Positions 58,972-64,000 of a DNA stretch of 64,000 nucleotides are shown here, piece by piece. A program made the translations under genes and the position numbers. A model generated the notes under the pieces. The model did no database searches. It was given only the letters and a program-made list of their open reading frames with translations, and was not told the DNA's origin. How positions within the stretch are numbered: the first letter of the stretch is position 1; every line of letters starts with the position of its first letter. The stretch is taken from the NCBI RefSeq assembly GCF_014268495.2, contig NZ_CP077087.1, forward strand, positions 913,001 through 977,000, given 5' to 3'. The stretch is from Pseudomonas monsensis (GTDB lineage Bacteria > Pseudomonadota > Gammaproteobacteria > Pseudomonadales > Pseudomonadaceae).

Positions 58972-59292
58972 TTACAGCAGATCGTACTGCTTGAGTTTCT
59001 TGCGCAGCGTGCCGCGGTTGAGTCCGAGCAGCTCACTGGCCTTGGTCTGGTTGCCCTTGACGTAGTTCATCACGCTTTCGAGCAGGGGAGCCTCGACTTC
59101 GGAGAGCACCAGGTTGTACACATCCGTGACGGACGCGCCCTCAAGGTGGGCGAAATAATTGTGCAGCGCCTTCTCGACACTCCCGCGAAGGGTCTGGCCT
59201 TCTTCGCTCGGGGTATTGAGGTGCTGTTTCAAATTCACGTTGTCGCTCACGGGTGTTGTTCCACTCACTAAAGTCTCGGTCATCATCGTCAT
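58972..59292 (-). CDS. fis: DNA-binding protein Fis
   Basis: 106-residue nucleoid-associated regulator. The C-terminal half is the Fis HTH core: P-L-L-E-S-V-M-N-Y-V-K-G-N-Q-T-K-A-S-E-L-L-G-L-N-R-G-T-L-R-K-K-L. The start ATG 59292 overlaps the dusB stop by four bases, giving the conserved dusB-fis operon and the MTMMTETLVSG N-terminus usual in Pseudomonas. Confidence 0.97.
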   Translation of the reverse strand: MTMMTETLVSGTTPVSDNVNLKQHLNTPSEEGQTLRGSVEKALHNYFAHLEGASVTDVYNLVLSEVEAPLLESVMNYVKGNQTKASELLGLNRGTLRKKLKQYDLL

Positions 59293-60299
59293 GCGGCCAC
59301 CCCTTCTTCGTCCCCTGTCAGGCTCTTGTAACGCTCGGCGAAAAACTCCCGAACGTTGGCGCATTGTGTTTCCGTACCATCCAAACGATTGAAGTGGGCG
59401 CGAAACTCCTTGGCGCCCGGCAAGGTTGCGAGATACCAGCCCACATGCTTGCGGGCAATACGGACGCCCATCACATCCCCATAGAAGGCGTGAAGTGCGG
59501 CCAGATGCTCCAGCAGGATGCGTTCCACTTCGATCAGCTCCGGTGCCGGCAATTTCTCGCCGGTACGCAGGAAGTGGTCGATCTCACGAAAAATCCATGG
59601 CCGCCCCTGGGCGGCACGGCCTATCAACAGGCCATCGGCACCGGTCGCGTCGAGCACGTAACGGGCCTTTTCCGGCGAAACGATGTCGCCATTGGCAAAC
59701 ACCGGAATCGACACGGCCTGCTTGATCGCGGCAATCGTGTCGTACTCGGCTTCACCGGTATACAGATCGGCGCGAGTGCGGCCATGCACTGCCAGCGCGG
59801 TGATCCCGGCCTGCTCGGCGATCTTCGCCACGGTCAAGCCGTTCTTGTTGTCGCGATCCCATCCGGTGCGGATCTTCAGGGTGACCGGCACATCGACCGC
59901 AGCCACCACGGCCTGCAGGATCTCGGTCACCAGTGCTTCATCTTTCAGTAACGCGGAGCCGGCGGCCTTGTTGCAGACCTTCTTTGCCGGGCAACCCATG
60001 TTGATATCAATAATCTGTGCGCCCAGTTCGACGTTGGCCCGGGCCGCTTGCGCCAGCATCTGCGCGTCGCCACCGGCAATCTGTACCGAGCGTGGCTCGG
60101 GATCGCCTTCGTGGATCATGCGCATGCGCGACTTGCGGGTGTTCCACAGGCTCATGTCACTGGTGACCATTTCCGAGACTACAAGCCCTGCGCCCAAACG
60201 CTTGCACAGCTGACGAAAGGGCTGGTCGGTGACCCCCGCCATCGGGGCGAGAATCAAGCCGTTCTGCAATGTGTATGGGCCGATGCGTACCGCCGACAT
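59289..60299 (-). CDS. dusB: tRNA-dihydrouridine synthase B
   Basis: 336-residue FMN enzyme that reduces uridine in tRNA (U17 in E. coli). It opens with I-L-A-P-M-A-G-V-T-D-Q-P-F-R-Q-L. The family cysteine motif N-M-G-C-P-A-K-K-V-C-N-K-A-A-G-S is near 100, and V-H-G-R-T-R and I-G-R-A-A-Q-G-R-P-W-I-F-R are visible. First gene of the dusB-fis operon; 185 bases separate it from the DUF3426 gene, and a possible -10 (TATCAT) lies about 55 bases before the start. Confidence 0.96.
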   Translation of the reverse strand: MSAVRIGPYTLQNGLILAPMAGVTDQPFRQLCKRLGAGLVVSEMVTSDMSLWNTRKSRMRMIHEGDPEPRSVQIAGGDAQMLAQAARANVELGAQIIDINMGCPAKKVCNKAAGSALLKDEALVTEILQAVVAAVDVPVTLKIRTGWDRDNKNGLTVAKIAEQAGITALAVHGRTRADLYTGEAEYDTIAAIKQAVSIPVFANGDIVSPEKARYVLDATGADGLLIGRAAQGRPWIFREIDHFLRTGEKLPAPELIEVERILLEHLAALHAFYGDVMGVRIARKHVGWYLATLPGAKEFRAHFNRLDGTETQCANVREFFAERYKSLTGDEEGVAA

Positions 60300-60484
60300 A
60301 GGACTTCCCTGAAGTGGGGCCGGATCATGAGAGTTCGAAAAAGGGTTGGCATGATACCCGCTCTCGATGACTGGATAAAGGCTGAATTGAACAAAATCTG
60401 AACAGTTATTCTGTTATCGCCAGCGGTTTGGTTGGCCGCGGCGCAGTCAGAAAACCGCCGTCAATGCAGAAGCGGTGAAGCGGT

Positions 60485-61771
60485 TCACTCCGGGGAGTGA
60501 AAACTCAGGCTGTAATTCACCGCTTTCGGGCCTGGGTCGAGAATATCCAGCGCGATGTGGATCGGTGTTTGTGGTGGCATTTCCGCCAGCCCTTCGAGAT
60601 CGCCACTGAGGTATTCGCCGGGTTTGAAGCGACGACTGGCAATCAGATGGCCATTGAGGTCGGCAAAGCGCAGCTCCAGCAGCGGAAACGGCTGGGAGAA
60701 CGTCGCCCGGTTATAGATGATCGCATCGACCACCAGTGCGCCGCTGAACTCCGGGTGGCTGCGCACCACCAGGTTGCTGCTCTTGATTCTGGCGATGTCG
60801 ACTTTGGATGGCACCGTGCAGCCGATCTGCGGGCAGACCTGCTGAAACCAGGGGCGGTACTGATCCTGCCGCGCCAGCTCATCGAAATGATAGGCAATGT
60901 ATTGGCCGGCAAGGCCGCCGGCCGCCAGCAGCACCAACAGCAGCCAGAGCAGGCGTCGGCCCCAGGGCGAGCGGCGCTTTTGCCAGTCCAGTTGTAGCGG
61001 ATCGTCGGTCAGGTCCTGCAGGACTTCAGCGCGCACGCCCGGTTCGGCGCGTTCACGCTGTTTGCGCAAAGGCTCGACCGCTGGCAGATCGTCCTCATCG
61101 CTGTCGTCGCTGGCGGACAAACGTTCGCGGCGGGCATGTGGATCAATCGGATCGTGCAGGCGCAGTTGCGGGATCGCCGGTTCGTCGTCCAGGTCCACCG
61201 GTTCCAGCGACAGCGAAGGTTCGGTGCGCGCAGGCTTGAGTGGTTCTGGCTCGACAATCTCGGATTCGGCAGCGAGCTCGGGCTCATGTTCGGGCAAATG
61301 CTCGTCGTCGCGAGCGCTGAACAGGCTGTCGCGCCATACCGGTTCATCGGTTTCGTGGTTGTCACGGCGGGCGCTCAAGGCGTCTTCCCGCGGGCGACCG
61401 AATTCCGTGGTCGGCTGGATTTCACGTTGCTCGAGGCGGGCGAGTTCTTCGTCCAGATCGAGGCTGTCGAGGTCCAGGTCCGAGGCGCTCCATTGCTTTT
61501 GGCTGATGGCGCGTGGTGCGGGTGTTTCGGCGACGGACGGAGGTTCTGCCGCAGGCGTTGGTGCCGGGCTCGGCGCCGGTTCGCCCAAGGGGGGCGCGAC
61601 CGGTGTCACCGCGTCCTTGCCGGCGTGTTGCTCAAGCAGCTGTTTGGCGGCGTTGAACACTTGCAGGCAGGAGCCGCAGCGAACCACCCCGCGGGCCACG
61701 CTCAATTGAGCATGGCTGACACGGAAGCTGGTTTGGCAATGCGGGCACTGGGTGACGAAACTGTCGGTCAT
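60485..61771 (-). CDS. Zinc-ribbon, DUF3426 domain membrane protein
   Basis: 428 residues. An N-terminal MJ0042-type zinc ribbon (C-P-H-C-Q-T-S-F-R-V near 9, V-R-C-G-S-C-L-Q-V-F near 30) is followed by a long acidic, low-complexity linker (about 50-260), one membrane helix (L-L-W-L-L-L-V-L-L-A-A-G-G-L-A near 270) and a periplasmic DUF3426 domain to the end. It corresponds to the uncharacterised gene between dusB and prmA in P. aeruginosa. Function unknown. prmA ends 30 bases upstream, same strand. Confidence 0.85.
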   Translation of the reverse strand: MTDSFVTQCPHCQTSFRVSHAQLSVARGVVRCGSCLQVFNAAKQLLEQHAGKDAVTPVAPPLGEPAPSPAPTPAAEPPSVAETPAPRAISQKQWSASDLDLDSLDLDEELARLEQREIQPTTEFGRPREDALSARRDNHETDEPVWRDSLFSARDDEHLPEHEPELAAESEIVEPEPLKPARTEPSLSLEPVDLDDEPAIPQLRLHDPIDPHARRERLSASDDSDEDDLPAVEPLRKQRERAEPGVRAEVLQDLTDDPLQLDWQKRRSPWGRRLLWLLLVLLAAGGLAGQYIAYHFDELARQDQYRPWFQQVCPQIGCTVPSKVDIARIKSSNLVVRSHPEFSGALVVDAIIYNRATFSQPFPLLELRFADLNGHLIASRRFKPGEYLSGDLEGLAEMPPQTPIHIALDILDPGPKAVNYSLSFHSPE

Positions 61772-61801
61772 GCGGCGATCCGGATTATGCAGGCGGACAT
61801 A

Positions 61802-62680
61802 TTAGCGCCGACGGCCGGTGATGCGCACCCAGCCATCGCGATTGGCGATCGGGTCGAGATCGAAGTCCTGTGCATAAGCGGCGGCCACTTCATCACCTTG
61901 TTCGGCGAGGATACCCGACAGCGCCAGACGTCCACCGGACTTGACCAGCCCGGACAGCTGCGGCGCCAGAGAAACCAGCGGGCCGGCGAGAATGTTGGCG
62001 ACCAGCACATCGGCTTTGACCTGCGGCAGGTCTTGCGGCAGGTACAGCGGGAACAGTTCGTCGGCAATATTGTTGCGCCCGGCATTGTCGCGCGAGGCTT
62101 CCAGCGCCTGTACGTCGATGTCGGTGCCGACGGCTTCTTTGGCGCCAAGCAGCAGGGCGGCAATCGCCAGAATTCCCGAACCGCAACCGAAGTCGAGCAC
62201 GTTGCAGTCTTTCAGGTCCTGGCCGTCGAGCCATTCCAGGCACAGCGCGGTGGTCGGGTGTGTGCCCGTGCCGAACGCCAGGCCCGGGTCCAATAGCAGA
62301 TTGACCGCGTCAGGTTCCGGCGCCGCGTGCCAGCTCGGCACGATCCACAGGCGCTGGCCGAAACGCATCGGCTGGAAACCGTCCATCCAGCTGCGTTCCC
62401 AGTCCTGGTCTTCGATGACTTCGCTGTGGTGCTCGGGCAGCGGGCTGCCGGTCAGCAGTTCCAGGTGCGCCAGTACCGGTTCAGGCTCGGTGCCGCCTTC
62501 GAACAGCGCCAGCAGGTGCGTGTGCGCCCACAGCGGGGTGGTGTTGAGTTCCGGCTCGAAGATCGGCTGATCTTCGGCGTCCATGAAGGTCACCGACACG
62601 GCGCCCACTTCAAGGAAAGCGTCTTCGTAGGTTTCGGCTTGTTCCGGGCTGATGGCGAGGCGTACTTGCAGCCAAGGCAT
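61802..62680 (-). CDS. prmA: Ribosomal protein L11 methyltransferase
   Basis: 292-residue SAM-dependent enzyme trimethylating ribosomal protein L11. Start P-W-L-Q-V-R-L-A-I-S; glycine-rich motif L-D-F-G-C-G-S-G-I-L-A-I-A near 160; G-T-D-I-D-V-Q-A-L-E; and V-A-N-I-L-A-G-P-L near 220. G-T-G-T-H-P-T-T-A-L-C precedes motif I as expected. ATG 62680 is preferred to GTG 62689. Confidence 0.96.
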   Translation of the reverse strand: MPWLQVRLAISPEQAETYEDAFLEVGAVSVTFMDAEDQPIFEPELNTTPLWAHTHLLALFEGGTEPEPVLAHLELLTGSPLPEHHSEVIEDQDWERSWMDGFQPMRFGQRLWIVPSWHAAPEPDAVNLLLDPGLAFGTGTHPTTALCLEWLDGQDLKDCNVLDFGCGSGILAIAALLLGAKEAVGTDIDVQALEASRDNAGRNNIADELFPLYLPQDLPQVKADVLVANILAGPLVSLAPQLSGLVKSGGRLALSGILAEQGDEVAAAYAQDFDLDPIANRDGWVRITGRRR

Positions 62681-62830
62681 GGCGGGCACCTTTGAAAAAA
62701 TATTGATTGCAGCCTAGCGGCCAGCGAGAAGCGCGCAAGTTTACGCGAGCGCGCGCCGTTTGTGGGAGAGACTTGAAACGCCATTCCCTTGTCGGTGTGA
62801 GCCTGCAGGGGGGTATGTAATCTGCAGAAA

Positions 62831-62858
62831 CAACAAAGCCGCCCGAAGGCGGCTCTGT
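62831..62858 (-). terminator. Rho-independent terminator after accC
   Basis: On the minus strand the hairpin AGCCGCC-TTCG-GGCGGCT is followed by TTGTTGTTTC, 20-odd bases past the accC stop. It separates accC from prmA. Confidence 0.78.
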
Positions 62859-62875
62859 CTGGTGCGGGCTGAAGC

Positions 62876-64000
62876 TTAGTGCTTCTCGCCAGCCAGCTTG
62901 TGCTCGAGGTAGTGAATGTTCACGCCCCCTTTGCAGAAGCCTTCGTCGCGGGTCAGATCGCGGTGCAGCGGGATGTTGGTCTTGATCCCGTCAACCACGA
63001 TTTCGTCCAGGGCATTGCGCATGCGTGCCATGGCTTCGTCGCGGGTGGCGCCGTAAGTGATCAGCTTGCCGATCAGCGAGTCGTAGTTCGGCGGAACGGC
63101 ATAGCCACTGTACAGGTGCGAATCGACGCGAACGCCGTTGCCGCCCGGGGCGTGGAAATGCTTGACCGTGCCCGGGCTCGGCATGAAGGTTTTCGGGTCT
63201 TCAGCGTTGATCCGGCACTCCAGCGAGTGACCGCGGATAACCACGTCATCCTGGGTGAACGACAGCTTGTTGCCAGCGGCGATGCTGAGCATCTCCTTGA
63301 CGATGTCGATACCGGTGACCATCTCCGAAACCGGGTGCTCCACCTGAACACGGGTGTTCATTTCGATGAAGTAGAAACGACCGTTCTCGTAGAGGAACTC
63401 GAAGGTGCCGGCGCCACGGTAACCGATGTCGATGCACGCCTTGACGCAACGAGCCAGTACTTCCTGGCGCGCTTGCTCGTCGATGCCCGGTGCCGGCGCT
63501 TCTTCGAGAACCTTCTGGTGACGACGCTGCAGCGAGCAGTCGCGGTCGCCCAGATGGATGGCGTGGCCCTGGCCGTCGGACAGTACCTGCACTTCGACGT
63601 GACGTGGATTGGTGAGGAATTTTTCCAGATAGACCATCGGGTTGCCGAACGCCGCGCCAGCTTCGGAGCGGGTCAGTTTCGCCGAGGCGATCAGGTCTTC
63701 TTCCTTGTGCACCACGCGCATGCCGCGACCACCGCCGCCGCCAGCGGCCTTGATGATCACCGGGTAGCCGACTTCACGACCGATGCGCAATGCCGTTTCT
63801 TCGTCTTCCGGCAGCGGGCCGTCGGAACCTGGAACGGTCGGTACGCCAGCTTCGATCATCGCGTGCTTGGCCGATACCTTGTCGCCCATCAGGCGAATGG
63901 TGTCGGCTTTCGGGCCGATGAAGGCGAAGCCGGAGTTCTCGACTTGCTCGGCAAAATCGGCGTTTTCCGCGAGGAAACCGTAGCCTGGGTGAATGGCGGT
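62876..64000 (-). CDS. accC: Biotin carboxylase subunit of acetyl-CoA carboxylase (5' end missing)
   Basis: C-terminal 374 residues; the frame continues past base 64000 toward its start (T-A-I-H-P-G-Y-G-F-L-A-E-N at the edge). It carboxylates biotin on AccB for fatty-acid synthesis. ATP-grasp marks: I-K-A-A-G-G-G-G-G-R-G-M-R-V, H-L-G-D-R-D-C-S-L-Q-R-R-H-Q-K-V, F-I-E-M-N-T-R-V-Q-V-E-H-P-V. accB is expected just beyond the window edge. Confidence 0.96.
   Translation of the reverse strand, partial: TAIHPGYGFLAENADFAEQVENSGFAFIGPKADTIRLMGDKVSAKHAMIEAGVPTVPGSDGPLPEDEETALRIGREVGYPVIIKAAGGGGGRGMRVVHKEEDLIASAKLTRSEAGAAFGNPMVYLEKFLTNPRHVEVQVLSDGQGHAIHLGDRDCSLQRRHQKVLEEAPAPGIDEQARQEVLARCVKACIDIGYRGAGTFEFLYENGRFYFIEMNTRVQVEHPVSEMVTGIDIVKEMLSIAAGNKLSFTQDDVVIRGHSLECRINAEDPKTFMPSPGTVKHFHAPGGNGVRVDSHLYSGYAVPPNYDSLIGKLITYGATRDEAMARMRNALDEIVVDGIKTNIPLHRDLTRDEGFCKGGVNIHYLEHKLAGEKH

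Noticed and set aside
1..64000. tRNA, rRNA or insertion-sequence genes
   Set aside because: None recognised; no transposase-like protein or IS-type terminal repeat was seen on either strand.

Overview
The window is a chromosomal segment of a Pseudomonas of the fluorescens group. This is inferred from GC-rich codon use, several families of fluorescens-type REP palindromes, and the gene content and order. The right end carries retS, purD, purH, fis, dusB, a DUF3426 gene, prmA and accC, in the order known from P. aeruginosa. The middle carries the urease and urea-transport block that lies next to retS in that species.

Layout. 1-7.2 kb: the 3' end of a secreted lipase gene, an EamA exporter, an AraC regulator, a PsiF-repeat protein, an AI-2E family permease, an Hsp70-like ATPase, and the cbpA-cbpM co-chaperone pair. 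7.2-18.6 kb (minus strand): urtABCDE (urea ABC importer), ureD, ureA, two GNAT acetyltransferases (one MddA-like), ureB and ureC. A sigma-54-type promoter precedes urtA, and two tandem-repeat arrays lie inside this cluster. 18.9-23.7 kb: one 1610-residue protein built of seven degenerate modules of about 220 residues, reminiscent of DUF4329. 23.8-28.9 kb (minus): a copper module with two DUF2946 Met/His/Cys proteins, a PCu(A)C chaperone, an OprC-like TonB receptor and a PepSY membrane protein. 29.0-29.6 kb: a RelE/HigB-HigA-like toxin-antitoxin pair. 29.8-37.3 kb: divergent cobalamin (corrin-ring) operons cobL-cbiD-cobK and cobG-cobH-cobI-cobJ.

37.6-52.1 kb holds the most striking content: two tandem, paralogous giant toxin genes. 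Each encodes a large-clostridial-toxin-type glycosyltransferase, a YopT/C58-like Cys-His-Asp protease, a TcdA/TcdB-type pore or translocation region, and a long C-terminal region of unknown role. This resembles LifA/Efa1 lymphostatin. The first copy is intact (2394 residues). The second is cut by a single in-frame amber codon, where the paralogue has a CAG glutamine codon; the frame is open on both sides and all recognisable catalytic residues are kept.

52.2-64 kb is housekeeping and regulation: a MarC-family protein, RetS, PurD, PurH, Fis, DusB, a zinc-ribbon DUF3426 protein, PrmA and the C-terminal part of AccC.

Working together: urea is imported by UrtABCDE and hydrolysed by urease (its accessory genes ureEFG are not in the window). 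The copper genes look like one uptake and handling operon. The cob genes cover much of corrin-ring synthesis. Accessory cargo (the seven-module protein and the toxin pair) is inferred to have entered a region that otherwise joins urt and retS. Three tandem arrays with unrelated cores but similar hairpin-forming ends are a second unusual feature.
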